A stretch of DNA of 64,000 nt from Halopolyspora algeriensis (GCF_003337235.1 NZ_QPJC01000014.1:61905-125904); one strand, 5' to 3'; shown: positions 1-9,910, counted from the first letter of the stretch. Program-made: numbers and translations. Notes: a model not told the origin generated them from the sequence alone.

Positions 1-1826
1 ACCACCGAACGTGCGGTCAGCAATCCGTCCGCCAGCGGCGTGCGGCCGCCCGTGCGCAAGCGGCGCATCCGCGCAGCGGCGGTCTCCACGGAGGAGGTCG
101 GCGGCAGCACCACCTCCCCGCCCGAGCCCCGGAACGTCACCACGCCGACCTTGTCCCGACGCTGATAGGCATCTCGCAGCAGGGACAGCACGGCGCCGCT
201 GACGGCCGACATCCGCTCGCGCGCGGCCATCGAACCCGAAGCGTCCACAGCGAACAGCACGAGATTGCTCTCCCGCCCCTCGCGCAAGCCGTAGCGCAGG
301 TCATCGGAGTGGAGCAGCAGGCCGGGACCCTTCCGCCCCCGCGAGGTCTGGTGCGGTGCCGCAGCCGACAAGGTCGCCTGCAGGTGGACACCGTGGCCGT
401 CCACGGCGGAGGAGCGGATCACCTGACCGATTCGCGACCGTGCGCGGGAGCGCCGCCCCGGGGCCCCCTCACCCAGGCCGGGAACCTCCAGCAGCCGCGC
501 GCGGAAGGCGGGGTCGGGAGCGGCGGGCGCCCGCTCCCGGGGGGCTCTACCCGAATCGTCCTGGGGAGAACCGTCGGGATCGGCACCGTTTCCGGTGGGC
601 CGATCGTTGTGCGACGGCAGGTCGGCATCCTCGGGTGTGCCGCCACCGGGGCCACCGTCCGGGCCATCGGGCCCGTCCGGGTCGTCCGGGCCGTCGTCCT
701 CCGGCCCTCCGCCGTCCGGTCCCTCCGGCGGCCCCTCGTCGGTGCCGCCCTCGCCGTCTCCCTCACCGCTGCCGTCTCCCTCGCCGGTGTCGGCGGATTC
801 GGCCGCGTCGGACAGCGCCTGCTGGAGCTGGTCCTCCTCGATGCCCGGCTCGTCGAAGGGATCACGCCGCCTGCGGTGCGGCAACGCCAACCGCGCCGCC
901 GCCTCCACATCGGCCTGTGCGACCGCGTCGGCACCGCGCCATGCCGCATGGGCGACCGCGGTGCGCGCCAGCACCAGGTCCGCCCGCATTCCGTCCACTT
1001 CGAACGCCGCACACAACGCCGCGATGCGGCGGACCTCCGAGTCCGGCACAACGACGGACCCGACGCGCTCGCGGGCCGCCGAGATCCGGGCGGCGAGCTC
1101 GGCGTCGTCGTCGGCCCATCGCCGGGCGAACCCCGCCGGGTCGGATTCGAACGCCAGCCGGCGGCGCACGACCTCGGTGCGGGTGTCGACCTCGCGTGAG
1201 GCGGACACGTGCACGGTGAGCCCGAAGCGGTCCAGCAACTGCGGTCGCAGCTCCCCCTCCTCGGGGTTCATGGTGCCCACCAGCAAAAACGACGCCGCGT
1301 GGGACATCGACATCCCCTCGCGCTCGATGTGGGAGCGTCCCATCGCCGAAGCGTCCAGCAGCAGGTCCACCAAGTGGTCGTGCAGCAGGTTCACCTCGTC
1401 GACGTAGAGCACGCCACGATGCGCCGCGGCGAGCAGACCCGGCTGGTAGGCACGGACGCCTTCGGTGAGTGCCCGCTCGACGTCGAGGGAACCGACCAGA
1501 CGGTCCTCCGTGGCACCGACCGGGAGCTCGACGAGCTGTGCGGGCCGCTGTGCCCCTGCCGCGTCCTCGTGCGGCCCGTCCGGGCAAGCGGGATCGGGCT
1601 CGTGCGGATCACAGCCGAAACGGCAGTCGGTCACGACATCCAGCGCGGGCAGCAACGCGGCCAGCGCGCGCACGATGGTGGACTTGGCAGTGCCCTTCTC
1701 CCCGCGCACGAGCACCCCGCCGATACGGGGGTGCACGGCGTTGAGCAGCAGCGCCAGTTGCAGGTCGTCATGTCCGACGACGGCGGAGAACGGGTACCGC
1801 GCGGGAGCCGACACGGCAGCGGTCAT
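1..1826 (-). CDS. Fused ChlI/ChlD-type cobaltochelatase subunit (partial, 3' end outside window)
   Basis: Translating the minus strand from the ATG at 1826 gives an AAA+ ATPase domain of the BchI/ChlI type (Walker [11 protein letters not shown] near residue 45, Walker [11 protein letters not shown], then [19 protein letters not shown]), a Gly/Asp/Glu/Pro-rich acidic linker, and the start of a von Willebrand A domain with the MIDAS motif DASGSM. About 608 codons are visible; the C-terminus lies off the window. This AAA-linker-VWA fusion is the form thought in actinomycetes to replace CobS/CobT and power CobN for cobalt insertion into hydrogenobyrinic acid a,c-diamide. A cobalamin riboswitch lies directly upstream and cobN is 4 kb away with its own riboswitch, which favours cobalt over magnesium chelation. 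The RBS gaggaagg precedes the ATG. Confidence 0.9.
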   Translation of the reverse strand, partial: MTAAVSAPARYPFSAVVGHDDLQLALLLNAVHPRIGGVLVRGEKGTAKSTIVRALAALLPALDVVTDCRFGCDPHEPDPACPDGPHEDAAGAQRPAQLVELPVGATEDRLVGSLDVERALTEGVRAYQPGLLAAAHRGVLYVDEVNLLHDHLVDLLLDASAMGRSHIEREGMSMSHAASFLLVGTMNPEEGELRPQLLDRFGLTVHVSASREVDTRTEVVRRRLAFESDPAGFARRWADDDAELAARISAARERVGSVVVPDSEVRRIAALCAAFEVDGMRADLVLARTAVAHAAWRGADAVAQADVEAAARLALPHRRRRDPFDEPGIEEDQLQQALSDAAESADTGEGDGSGEGDGEGGTDEGPPEGPDGGGPEDDGPDDPDGPDGPDGGPGGGTPEDADLPSHNDRPTGNGADPDGSPQDDSGRAPRERAPAAPDPAFRARLLEVPGLGEGAPGRRSRARSRIGQVIRSSAVDGHGVHLQATLSAAAPHQTSRGRKGPGLLLHSDDLRYGLREGRESNLVLFAVDASGSMAARERMSAVSGAVLSLLRDAYQRRDKVGVVTFRGSGGEVVLPPTSSVETAAARMRRLRTGGRTPLADGLLTARSV

Positions 1827-1884
1827 GCCTGGCATTCCTTCCTCGGGTTACGGACGCCCCGGGTTGTGCGGCAAGAAGCGGCAG

Positions 1885-2030
1885 TGTCCTGACTCCCGGA
1901 TCCGTACGCTCTCCGGCCTTCCCAGGGTTGCCCCGGTGGCTCTCGCGGGAGAAGCGCTCCCCGGTCACAGTGGCGCCGACCGTGCCGGATTCACACCGGC
2001 TTCCTGGCCACTCCTTGCTGGGACCGTGAT
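1885..2030 (-). promoter_or_regulatory. Cobalamin (B12) riboswitch
   Basis: The minus strand carries the hallmark core: GGAAGCCGGTGTGAATCCGG, then a CGCCACTGTGA segment, a variable stem, an AGCCACCGGGGCAA-like part, and the closing GGGAGTCAGGACA at 1885. This is the AdoCbl riboswitch consensus. It ends about 58 nt before the chelatase ATG at 1826. No obvious terminator hairpin with a T-run follows it, so control of translation initiation is the more likely mode (inference). Limits are approximate. Confidence 0.93.
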
Positions 2031-2116
2031 GCATCGTCTCAGAATTCACTCGCCCGGCCAACGCCACGGCACCACGTGTAACCGGCGCCACGCCGCCGGA
2101 CATCCGAACGCACTGC

Positions 2117-2572
2117 TCACGGGTTGCGATGCATATCGATGTGCGGGATGCCGTCCTCGTCGTACTCCGCACCGGACTCCACGAAGCCGAAGAGGCGGTA
2201 GAAGCCGACCGCGTAGGTCTGGGCCGACAGCATCACCGGAGCCCGGCGAACCTCCGCCACGGCCGTCCGCATGAGCTTCTTTCCCAACCCCATGCCCCGG
2301 CCGCTTCGTGCGGTGCAGACCCGGCCGATGCGGAATGTCCCGTCGACCCCCTCCAGCAACCGCAGGTACCCCAGGACCCGGCCGTCGGCGGAGTCGATCC
2401 ACAAGTGCCGGGTGCTCGGATCGAGATCGAGACCGTCGAGTTCGGCGTAGGGGCACTGCTGTTCGACCACGAAGACATCCACGCGCAGCCGCAACATACG
2501 ATACAGATCGACCGCATCGAGATCGGCCGTGTAGGCGCGGTGTACCGAGGTGGCGAGGGGCTGCAGGTCCAC
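2117..2572 (-). CDS. ElaA-like GNAT family N-acetyltransferase
   Basis: This 151-residue protein matches the ElaA family: the N-terminal LYRMLRLRVDVFVVEQQCPY followed by ELDGLDLDPSTRH is the family signature. An acetyl-CoA-binding GNAT core (RIGRVCTARSGRGMGLGKKLM, with the R-x-x-G-x-G/A loop) and the terminal YRLFGFVESGAEYDEDGIPH follow. The length is usual for ElaA. The physiological substrate is not known for the family. It stands alone, upstream of the riboswitch-controlled chelatase on the same strand and divergent from the adenine deaminase. Confidence 0.85.
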   Translation of the reverse strand: MDLQPLATSVHRAYTADLDAVDLYRMLRLRVDVFVVEQQCPYAELDGLDLDPSTRHLWIDSADGRVLGYLRLLEGVDGTFRIGRVCTARSGRGMGLGKKLMRTAVAEVRRAPVMLSAQTYAVGFYRLFGFVESGAEYDEDGIPHIDMHRNP

Positions 2573-2769
2573 CTTCCCTGCTTACCACAGCCGGACGCTC
2601 GAGCGACCATTCGCCTGTGGCGGGACCTGCGGTTGGAGGAAGCAACAAAGCCTCGGACCGCGCACCGGTACATTCCTGTGCGTTTCGTCGCTGGCGCCGG
2701 GGCACTCGCCCTGGTCTACTGCTGCGAATCACGCACACGGGCACGGATCGGCAAGGCAAGGGAGGAACG

Positions 2770-3774
2770 GTGAATCCTGACGCGTCCGGTACGGCGCTGT
2801 CGGTACCGAAGGCCGAGCTGCACATGCACATCGAAGGTGCGCTGGAGCCCGAGCTGGCGTTCGAGTGCGCGCGCCGCAACGGCATCACTCTGCCGTATGC
2901 CGATGTCGACGACCTGCGGCGACGCTATGACTTCAGCAACCTGCAGTCGTTCCTGGATCTGTACTACACGGGCATGAACGTGCTGTGCACGGCACAGGAC
3001 TTCACCGACCTGGCCGACAGCTACCTCGCGCGGGTGCGGCAGCAGGGTGTGCGCCACGCGGAGATCTTCTTCGATCCGCAGGCCCACACCAGCCGCGGCG
3101 TGGCACTGGAAACCGTGCTCGACGGGCTGGAGGCCTCCCTAGCGACGAGCCAGGAGCGTTTCGGGATCTCCACGCGCCTGATCGCCTGCTTCCTGCGCGA
3201 TCGCGGGCCGGACGAGGCCATGGCCACGTTCGAGGCGCTGCTGCCCCACACCGGTCGGATCACCGGTGTCGGCCTGGACTCGGCGGAGGACGGATACCCG
3301 CCGGAGGGCTTCGCTCCGGTATTCGCCCGTGCCCGCCAGGCGGGGCTGCACCTGGTGGCTCACGCCGGGGAGGAAGGACCGCCGGAGTACGTCTGGCAGG
3401 CCCTGGACGTGCTCGGCGTCGACCGGATCGACCACGGCATCCGGGCCGCCGAGGATCCCACGTTGCTGAGGCGCATCGCTCGCGACCAGGTGCCGCTGAC
3501 GGTGTGCCCGCTGTCCAACGTGCGGCTGCGCTGTGTGGACACCCTGGGCCGGCACTGCCTTCCCCAGCTCGTGGACACCGGCGTGCTGACCACGATCAAC
3601 TCCGACGATCCGGCCTACTTCGGCGGCTACGTCGGCGAGAACTACCGCGCCGTGCAGCGCGAGTTCGGCTTCGACGACACGGCGCTGCGCGAGTTCGCGA
3701 GCAACTCGATCCGCGCCTCCTTCCTCGGCAGGGACGAGCGGGAACGCCTCCTGGCCGAGATCTCGGCCGAGTAG
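2770..3774 (+). CDS. Adenine deaminase (adenosine deaminase superfamily)
   Basis: The 334-residue product starts at a GTG with a strong SD (gggagg, 2760-2765). It belongs to the metal-dependent adenosine/adenine deaminase family. PKAELHMHIEGALEPEL carries the HxH zinc ligands (His18/His20). VAHAGEEGPPEY has His198 and the catalytic Glu201, RIDHGI follows, and NSDDPAYFGGY supplies the metal-binding Asp279. The sequences LQSFLDLYYTGMNVL, EIFFDPQAHTSRG and HAGEEGPPEY are typical of the adenine aminohydrolase (fungal Aah1-like) branch rather than canonical adenosine deaminase, so adenine to hypoxanthine in purine salvage is the likely reaction. The assignment to the branch is from remembered family motifs. 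Confidence 0.85.
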   Translation: MNPDASGTALSVPKAELHMHIEGALEPELAFECARRNGITLPYADVDDLRRRYDFSNLQSFLDLYYTGMNVLCTAQDFTDLADSYLARVRQQGVRHAEIFFDPQAHTSRGVALETVLDGLEASLATSQERFGISTRLIACFLRDRGPDEAMATFEALLPHTGRITGVGLDSAEDGYPPEGFAPVFARARQAGLHLVAHAGEEGPPEYVWQALDVLGVDRIDHGIRAAEDPTLLRRIARDQVPLTVCPLSNVRLRCVDTLGRHCLPQLVDTGVLTTINSDDPAYFGGYVGENYRAVQREFGFDDTALREFASNSIRASFLGRDERERLLAEISAE

Positions 3775-3799
3775 GGCTCTCCGCCGGATCCCGCATCGC

Positions 3800-3835
3800 G
3801 GTGGCTGCTCCCGACGCCGTCGGGGAGCAGCCACC
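3800..3835. terminator. Bidirectional hairpin between convergent genes
   Basis: A perfect 13-bp inverted repeat, GGTGGCTGCTCCC at 3800-3812 and its complement at 3823-3835, has a 10-nt loop that pairs further (gac/gtc). It sits between the stop codons of the converging adenine deaminase (3774) and serine protease (3837) genes. There is no T-tract, as is common for actinomycete terminators. Confidence 0.75.
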
Positions 3836-3836
3836 G

Positions 3837-4724
3837 TCACAGGTGCTGCGCCATCTCGGCGGCGTAGGCGGACAGGCGGGTGTAGACGCCCGGGAATCCG
3901 GGACGGGCACAGCCCGAACCGAACGAGATCACACCGACCAGACGCCCGTCCACGACGAAGGGACCGCCGGAGTCCCCGCCGCAGGCATCCTGCCCGACCT
4001 CGGCCTCTCCGGCGCAGAACATCGTCGAACCGTCGAAGTTCTCGTAGGGCTCGGCACATTCGGCATCGGCGAGTACCGGCACCTCCACCGAGCGCAGCAC
4101 CTTCGACGGCGGAGCCCACTCGCCGGTACGGCCCCAGCCGTAGATCCTGCCCGGCGTTCCCGTTCGGTAGGGCTCGGTGTCCCCGGCGCCGACCATCGGC
4201 AGCGGCTGCTGCGGCACCGGCGCGCTCAACGTGAGCACGGCCACGTCCGCACCCTGCAGGAAGCCCGAGTACGCCCGGGGCCGCCACACCTTCTCGACCC
4301 CGGCGACGACGCCCTGTCCGGTACGCAGGTCGGTGCGGCCCAGCACCGCTCGCAGTGCTTCCGGGGAGCGCGGCCGAGTGCTCCCCGGCTCGGTCGTGCA
4401 GTGCGCCGCGGTCACGACCTTGGTGGGGCGTACCAGAGTTCCACCACAGAACTGGCTGCCGAATTCGTCGGTCAGGGCCACCATCCACGGAGCTTGGTCC
4501 GTGGAGGTGCGCGTTCCTCCCACGATCCGCGCCTGGACGGCCCCGGGCCGAACCCCTCGGTCCCGGGCCGCCGCATCGCGTGGACTCTCCGCGGGCTCGG
4601 CCGGTGCGGCACTGCCCGAGGGCATCCACGCCAGCGCCAGCACGGCAGCGGTGATCACCGTCCACATCGGCGCCCGCCCGCGCCCTCGTACCGGAAACCG
4701 GTTCCGATCCCCGCCGTGCCGCAC
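3837..4724 (-). CDS. Secreted trypsin-like serine protease (S1 family)
   Basis: The 295-residue precursor has a basic N-terminus and a hydrophobic signal segment (WTVITAAVLALAW), then a propeptide ending before the mature N-terminus RIVGG. The complete chymotrypsin-fold triad is visible: His108 in VVTAAHC, Asp160 in GADVAVL, and Ser252 in CGGDSGGPFV. An Asp in the specificity pocket (DACGGDSGG) fits trypsin-like cleavage after Arg/Lys. The paired cysteines FCGGTL/AAHC suggest disulfides and an extracellular location. It is monocistronic, convergent with the adenine deaminase. Confidence 0.9.
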   Translation of the reverse strand: MRHGGDRNRFPVRGRGRAPMWTVITAAVLALAWMPSGSAAPAEPAESPRDAAARDRGVRPGAVQARIVGGTRTSTDQAPWMVALTDEFGSQFCGGTLVRPTKVVTAAHCTTEPGSTRPRSPEALRAVLGRTDLRTGQGVVAGVEKVWRPRAYSGFLQGADVAVLTLSAPVPQQPLPMVGAGDTEPYRTGTPGRIYGWGRTGEWAPPSKVLRSVEVPVLADAECAEPYENFDGSTMFCAGEAEVGQDACGGDSGGPFVVDGRLVGVISFGSGCARPGFPGVYTRLSAYAAEMAQHL

Positions 4725-5072
4725 GCCGCGCCTCCCTGACTCCGCTGCTTCGATCTTGCCGATGGCACACCGTAGTCACCCGGGCACGAAAACAAGGCGA
4801 GGCGCAACTCACAGCCATACAACAAAAATTTTCGCTACCATGGATTTCCGCGGGAAATATTGCGGCCAACATCGAAGTTGATCCGCCACCATCCTGATTG
4901 GTTTCTCGCGCGGCCCACTCCGGCAGCCTGCCGGGAACCCCGACCTCACCCGGGTCAGTGACACATTGCACTCGATCCGGTCATCGAAGCCGGCGGGATA
5001 CGGCCGTTCCTGGGCGACTCGCCTCGCCGGGCCACCGACACAGCACCGACGACTCGCGAAGGAAGGAACGCC
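4725..5072. other. Divergent intergenic region, no gene seen
   Basis: This 348-bp gap separates the divergent protease and LysE genes. It includes a markedly AT-richer stretch (about 4805-4870) and presumably holds both promoters. I saw no convincing ORF or strong hairpin; a 13-codon open stretch from the ATG at about 4840 is not supported as a gene. Confidence 0.5.
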
Positions 5073-5711
5073 ATGCTCCTGGACTTCACCGCCCTACCGG
5101 CATTCGTGCTCGCCAGCACGGTGGTGATTCTCACTCCGGGTGTCGACGCGTTCCTGCTGCTGCGCACTTCGCTGCGGTCCGGCATCCGGCCCGGGATGTA
5201 CGCGCTGGCGGGCATCCACACCGCGAGCTTCCTCCAGGTCACCGCGGTGATCTGCGGGCTCGGTGCGCTGGTCACCCGGAACCCGGCCGTACTGGCTGCC
5301 CTGAAGTGGATCGGGGCGGCCTACCTGCTCTACCTCGCCGCGACGATCCTGCGCGGCCTGTGGCTGACCCGGCGGGAAACCGCCCGTGGCACCCTCACCG
5401 GCGGCGAATCCCCGCACGAGGACGGGAACCCCTACCTGCGCGGGCTGCTGAGCAACATCACGAACCCGAAGATGCTGCTGTTCAGCCTGGCGTTCCTGCC
5501 GCAGTTCGTCGGCGAGTCCACCCGGCCCGCGCTGCAACTCGTGATGCTCGGTGCGGTTTTCCTCGTGCTGGCCGCGATCTGGGAGACGACCATCGTGCTG
5601 GCCGCCTCCCGCATCGCCACCAGGCTCCATCGCCGGTGGTTCCGGGACTCGCTGGACATGGTCAGTGCCGCGGCGTTCGCCACCATCTCCGTCGGCCTCA
5701 TCGCCGCGTGA
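5073..5711 (+). CDS. LysE/RhtB family amino-acid exporter
   Basis: The 212-residue membrane protein has the LysE-superfamily layout: TM1 FVLASTVVILTPGVDAFLLL with the conserved TPG, a basic cytoplasmic loop RTSLRSGIRPGM, TM2-3 with the G(I)HTASFLQV helix, a variable hydrophilic loop near residues 95-120, LLSNITNPKMLLFSLAFLPQF (the NPK/N hallmark), and two C-terminal helices. The ATG at 5073 follows a gaaggaagg SD. It probably exports a small amino acid or derivative; the substrate cannot be read from sequence. Confidence 0.85.
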   Translation: MLLDFTALPAFVLASTVVILTPGVDAFLLLRTSLRSGIRPGMYALAGIHTASFLQVTAVICGLGALVTRNPAVLAALKWIGAAYLLYLAATILRGLWLTRRETARGTLTGGESPHEDGNPYLRGLLSNITNPKMLLFSLAFLPQFVGESTRPALQLVMLGAVFLVLAAIWETTIVLAASRIATRLHRRWFRDSLDMVSAAAFATISVGLIAA

Positions 5712-5820
5712 CAAGAGAGTGCACGAATTGACTTGAATCGCGGTGCCGGTGGCGGAACCTCAGGCGCCGCCTCGACTCCGGGATCTCCGACTCAGGTAGC
5801 GACGCGCACTCTCATACGTC

Positions 5821-8800
5821 CTACTCCTCGAGTTCACCTTCCAGTTCGAGGTAGGTCCGGCGAAGGTCGTCGAGGGTCTGCTGCTCCGGCTCGGCCCACA
5901 GGCCACGGTCGGCGGCCTCCAGCAGCCGTTCGGTCATTCCGCGCAGGGCCCACGGGTTGGACTGGCGCAGGAAGTCCCGCACCTCGTCGTCGAACACGTA
6001 GGACTCGGCGAGCTTGGTGTACATCCAGTCGTCGACGACCCCCGCGGTCGCGTCGAACCCGAACAGGTAGTCCACTGTGGCCGCGAGTTCGAAGGCGCCC
6101 TTGTAGCCGTGGCGCTGCATCGCCGCGATCCACTTCGGGTTGACAACGCGGGCCCGGAAGACCCGCTTGGTCTCCTCCCCCAGCGTCCTGGTCTTGACCG
6201 CGTGCGGCACCGCCGAATCGCCGACGTAGGCCGCGGGGTTGTTGCCGGACAGGGACCGCACCATGGCGACCATGCCGCCGTGATACTGGAAGTAGTCGTC
6301 GGAGTCGGCGATGTCGTGCTCGCGGGTGTCGACGTTCTTCGCCGCGACCTGGATGCGCCGGAACGCCGATTCCATGTCGGTGCGCGCCTCGCGCCCGTCG
6401 AGCCCGCGACCGTAGGCGTAGCCGCCCCAGGTGGCGTAGACCTCGGCGAGGTCGGCGTCGGTGCGCCAGTTGCGCGCGTCGATCAGCGGCAGCAGCCCCG
6501 CACCGTAGGCGCCGGGACGGGATCCGAAGATGCGGGTCGAGGCGCGGCGCGTGTCACCGTGCTCACCCACATCCGCGCGGTAGTGCGCGGCGACGTGGTT
6601 GTCGGCGTCGGACTCGTCGAGCCGGGCCACCGCCTGCACGGCGTCGTCGACGAGCGAGACCACGTGCGGGAAGGCGTCGCGGAAGAACCCGGAGATCCGC
6701 ATCACGACGTCGATGCGGGGGCGGCCGAGCTCGTCGACCGGGACGATCTCGAAGCCGGTCACCCGCCGGGAGGCGTCGTCCCAGGTCGGGCGGCAGCCGA
6801 GCAGCCACAGGATCTCGGCGATGTCGTCGCCCTGGGTGCGCATGGCCGAGGTGCCCCACACCGTCAGCCCTACCGAAGCGGGGTACTCCCCGGTGTCCTG
6901 GCGGTGGCGCGCGATCAGTGAGTCCGCCAGCGCGGCACCGACGTCGAAGGAGTTGCGCGACGGGATGGCCTTGGGGTCGACCGAGTAGAAGTTCCGGCCG
7001 GTCGGCAGCACCGACACCAGTCCTCGTGTCGGCGAGCCGGACGGGCCCGACGGCACGAACCCGCCGTCGAGGGCGTGCACCACGTTGCCGATCTCGTCGG
7101 TGGTGCGCGCCAGCCGCGGTGCGAGCTCGGTGCAGGCGAAGCGCAACACCCCGGTCACCTGCTCCTGCTGCTCGCCGAGGACCTCGGCAACCACCAACGG
7201 GGCCGTATCGGCCCGCCAGTCCCGCTCGGCGAGTCCGCCGACGAGCGTGCGTGCCAGCCCTTCCAGCAGGTCCACGGCATCCGACGCCGAGGCCGAGGGC
7301 CCCTCGACCAGCTTGGTCAGTGCTCTCGGGACCTCGGCGGCGGCGCCGGGTTCGGCCAGCAGCGCCTGCTCGTCGAGACCGAAGTGCTCGGCCAGGGCCG
7401 AGCGCAGGCCGGGCAGGGCGCCCACGGTGCCGCCGAAGACCTGCCGGGCACGCAGGATCGCCAGCACGTCGTTGACGAGTTCCTCGCCCTGCGGCGGGCG
7501 GCCGAGGATGTGCAGGCCGTCGCGGATCTGCACGTCCTTGATCTCGCACAGGTAGCCGTCGACGTGCATCACGAAGTCGTCGAACGAGTCCGCGTCGGGC
7601 TGTTCCGGCTGGTCCAGGTCGTGGTGCAGCTGCGCGGAGGTGATCAGCTCCCAGATCTGGCTGCGCAGCGTCGGTTTCTTCTCCGGGTCCAGGTCGGAGA
7701 CGGTGGCGTACTCGTCGAGCAGCTGTTCCAGCTTCGCGATGTCGCCGTAGGTGTCGGCCCGGTCCATCGGCGGGATCATGTGGTCGACCACGACCGAGTG
7801 ACCGCGCCGCTTGGCCTGCGTGCCCTCGCCGGGGTCGTTGACGATGAACGGATAGATCAGCGGCAGGTCTCCCAGGACCGCGTCCGGGGCGCAGTCGGCC
7901 GCCAGGCCGAGCCCCTTGCCCGGCAACCACTCCAGCGTGCCGTGCTTGCCGAGGTGCACCACGGCGTCGGCGCCGAAGTCCTCGGCCAGCCAGCGGTAGG
8001 CGGCGAGGTACTGGTGCGAGGGCGGCAGATCGGGGTCGTGGTAGATCGCGATCGGGTTCTCCCCGAACCCGCGCGGCGGCTGGATCAGCAGCACCACGTT
8101 GCCGAAGCGCAGCGCGGCCACGTAGATCGCGCCCTCGTCGTCGACGTAGAGACCACCCGGTGGTGGACCCCAGTGCTCGGTCATCGACGCGCGCAGCGCC
8201 TCGGGCAGGGCGTCGAACCACTCGCGGTAGCGGGTGGTGGGCACGCGGATGGCGGCATCGGCCATCTGCTCTTCGGACAGCCACTCGACGTCGTGGCCAC
8301 CCGCCGCGATCAGCCGGTGAATGAGCCGATCACCGTCCATGTCGGACAGGTCGAGACCGCCCAGGTCGTATCCGGCGCTCTCCAGCGCGCTCAGCAGGTC
8401 GACCGCCGAAGCGGGGGTGTCCAGGCCGACCGCGTTGCCGACGCGGGAGTGCTTCGTCGGGTAGGACGACAGCACGATGCCCAGGCGCTTGTCGGCGTTG
8501 TCCGCGCCCTGCAGCCGGGCCAGGGACACGGCGGTGCCGGCCACGCGCCGGGCGCGTTCCGGGTCGGCGACGTAGACGGGGATACCGTCCTCGCCGCTTT
8601 CCTTGAACGAGAACGGCACGCTGATCAAGCGGCCGTCGAACTCCGGCACCGCGACCTGCATCGCGGCGTCCATCGGCGACAGGGCCGCGTCGCTGTCGGC
8701 CCAGGCGGCCCTGCTCGTGGTCAGGCACATGCCCTGCAGCACCGGGATGTCCAGCGCGGCCAGCGCACCGGCGTCCCAGGAATCCTCGTCACCACCGGCG

Positions 8801-9522
8801 CTGGCATCGGCGGCCACCGCGCCACCGGCGGCCAGCACCGTGGCGATCAGTGCGTCGCACTCGCCGAGCAGCCCGCGCAACCCGTCGGTATCGGACAATC
8901 CGCGCAGTGAGCCGCAGAACACCGGCAGCGCGTTGGCGCCTGCCCGTTCGATCTCGTCGGCGAGGACGTCCACGAAGGCACTGTTGCCCGCCAGGGCGTG
9001 CGCCCGGTAGAAGACGATGCCGACGGTCGGCTTGGCGGGGTCGTGGGCTCGGGATCCGTGCCTGCCGTATTCCGGTGTCCGCTCCGGTGGCTCGAACCCC
9101 TCGCCGGTCAGCAGCACGGTGTCGGACAGGAAGCGGGCGAGTTCACCGAGGTTGTTCGGGCCGCCTTCGACCAGGTACGACAATGCCTGGGTCGTCACCC
9201 CGGCGGGCACTGTGGACAGCGCCATCAGCTCGGCGTCCGGGGTGGACTCGCCACCGAGCGCGACCGTGGGGATTCCCGAGGTCAGCAGGGCGTCGAGCCC
9301 GGCCTCCCAGGCGCGGCGACCGCCCAGCAGCCGGACCACGGCGACGTCGACGCCCTCGACCAGCGTGGGCACGTCGGCGGCTTCGACGCGGTTCGGGTTG
9401 GCGACGCGGTAGTCGGCATGGGACGACCTCGCCGCGAGGAGGTCGGTGTCGGCAGTGGAGACCAGCAGCACACGCGGCCGGGAGGCTTCCGGGCCTTGCT
9501 GGGGGGAATCGGGCTCGCTCAT
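5821..9522 (-). CDS. cobN: Cobaltochelatase subunit CobN
   Basis: The ATG at 9522 follows a ggagagagg SD and gives a 1233-residue protein, the normal size for CobN. The frame stays open further upstream, but that part spans the riboswitch and is not coding. Recognisable segments include TVGIVFYRAHALAGNSAFVD, GIVLSSYPTKHSRVGNAVG, HLGKHGTLEWLPGKGLGL, a NFYSVDPKAIPS block and a C-terminal WALRGMTERLLEA. CobN is the large subunit that binds hydrogenobyrinic acid a,c-diamide and inserts Co2+ in aerobic cobalamin synthesis, driven by the AAA/VWA partner (here the ChlID-type protein at 1-1826). It is controlled by its own cobalamin riboswitch. Confidence 0.95.
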   Translation of the reverse strand: MSEPDSPQQGPEASRPRVLLVSTADTDLLAARSSHADYRVANPNRVEAADVPTLVEGVDVAVVRLLGGRRAWEAGLDALLTSGIPTVALGGESTPDAELMALSTVPAGVTTQALSYLVEGGPNNLGELARFLSDTVLLTGEGFEPPERTPEYGRHGSRAHDPAKPTVGIVFYRAHALAGNSAFVDVLADEIERAGANALPVFCGSLRGLSDTDGLRGLLGECDALIATVLAAGGAVAADASAGGDEDSWDAGALAALDIPVLQGMCLTTSRAAWADSDAALSPMDAAMQVAVPEFDGRLISVPFSFKESGEDGIPVYVADPERARRVAGTAVSLARLQGADNADKRLGIVLSSYPTKHSRVGNAVGLDTPASAVDLLSALESAGYDLGGLDLSDMDGDRLIHRLIAAGGHDVEWLSEEQMADAAIRVPTTRYREWFDALPEALRASMTEHWGPPPGGLYVDDEGAIYVAALRFGNVVLLIQPPRGFGENPIAIYHDPDLPPSHQYLAAYRWLAEDFGADAVVHLGKHGTLEWLPGKGLGLAADCAPDAVLGDLPLIYPFIVNDPGEGTQAKRRGHSVVVDHMIPPMDRADTYGDIAKLEQLLDEYATVSDLDPEKKPTLRSQIWELITSAQLHHDLDQPEQPDADSFDDFVMHVDGYLCEIKDVQIRDGLHILGRPPQGEELVNDVLAILRARQVFGGTVGALPGLRSALAEHFGLDEQALLAEPGAAAEVPRALTKLVEGPSASASDAVDLLEGLARTLVGGLAERDWRADTAPLVVAEVLGEQQEQVTGVLRFACTELAPRLARTTDEIGNVVHALDGGFVPSGPSGSPTRGLVSVLPTGRNFYSVDPKAIPSRNSFDVGAALADSLIARHRQDTGEYPASVGLTVWGTSAMRTQGDDIAEILWLLGCRPTWDDASRRVTGFEIVPVDELGRPRIDVVMRISGFFRDAFPHVVSLVDDAVQAVARLDESDADNHVAAHYRADVGEHGDTRRASTRIFGSRPGAYGAGLLPLIDARNWRTDADLAEVYATWGGYAYGRGLDGREARTDMESAFRRIQVAAKNVDTREHDIADSDDYFQYHGGMVAMVRSLSGNNPAAYVGDSAVPHAVKTRTLGEETKRVFRARVVNPKWIAAMQRHGYKGAFELAATVDYLFGFDATAGVVDDWMYTKLAESYVFDDEVRDFLRQSNPWALRGMTERLLEAADRGLWAEPEQQTLDDLRRTYLELEGELEE

Positions 9523-9624
9523 GGCGGTCGTCCTCTCTCCGGGATACGCGCCCCGGCGTCGAGGTGGGTGGCGGCCACGGTCGCCCGGCTCGATCGGCGT
9601 CGAGCCGGCTTCCCGATCAGCGGA

Positions 9625-9765
9625 GTGTCCTGACTCCCGGGTCGCCGCAGTGCACCCGCCTTCCGGCCCTGGTGGGCCGTGGCATGTGGGGACCGCTACC
9701 CGGTCACAGTGGCGCGACCGCCCCGGATTCACACCGGGTTCCTCCGCATCGCCGCCGTCCGGCCC
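9625..9765 (-). promoter_or_regulatory. Cobalamin (B12) riboswitch upstream of cobN
   Basis: The minus strand reads GGAACCCGGTGTGAATCCGG, then CGCGCCACTGTGACCGGG, a variable arm, and the closing CGGGAGTCAGGACAC at 9625. This is the same core as the copy at 1885-2030. It ends about 100 nt before the cobN ATG at 9522, so CobN production should fall when adenosylcobalamin is plentiful. Confidence 0.93.
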
Positions 9766-9910
9766 GGCCATCCTAACCCGGCGCCCGCAGCGCCCCAGGG
9801 GCCGGAGATCGACGCCACGTCGGCGGGATGCGCGGGCGAACACCTTCCATGCACACAAGCGGCCCGCTACGCTGAGATCAGCCTGCGGTCCGCGGACTCA
9901 GCCGGAAGTT

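Noticed and set aside
3066..3400. Canonical adenosine deaminase annotation for the gene at 2770
   Set aside because: The motifs EIFFDPQAHTSRG and HAGEEGPPEY fit the adenine aminohydrolase branch better than adenosine deaminase, so the more specific call was used.
3139..4971. A 610-codon minus-strand frame covering adenine deaminase and the serine protease
   Set aside because: It is out of frame with both recognised proteins and has no domain; each of the two real genes has a clear start, SD and catalytic residues.
9523..9858. Upstream in-frame extension of cobN
   Set aside because: The open frame runs through the cobalamin riboswitch; the ATG at 9522 has an SD and the protein length then fits CobN.
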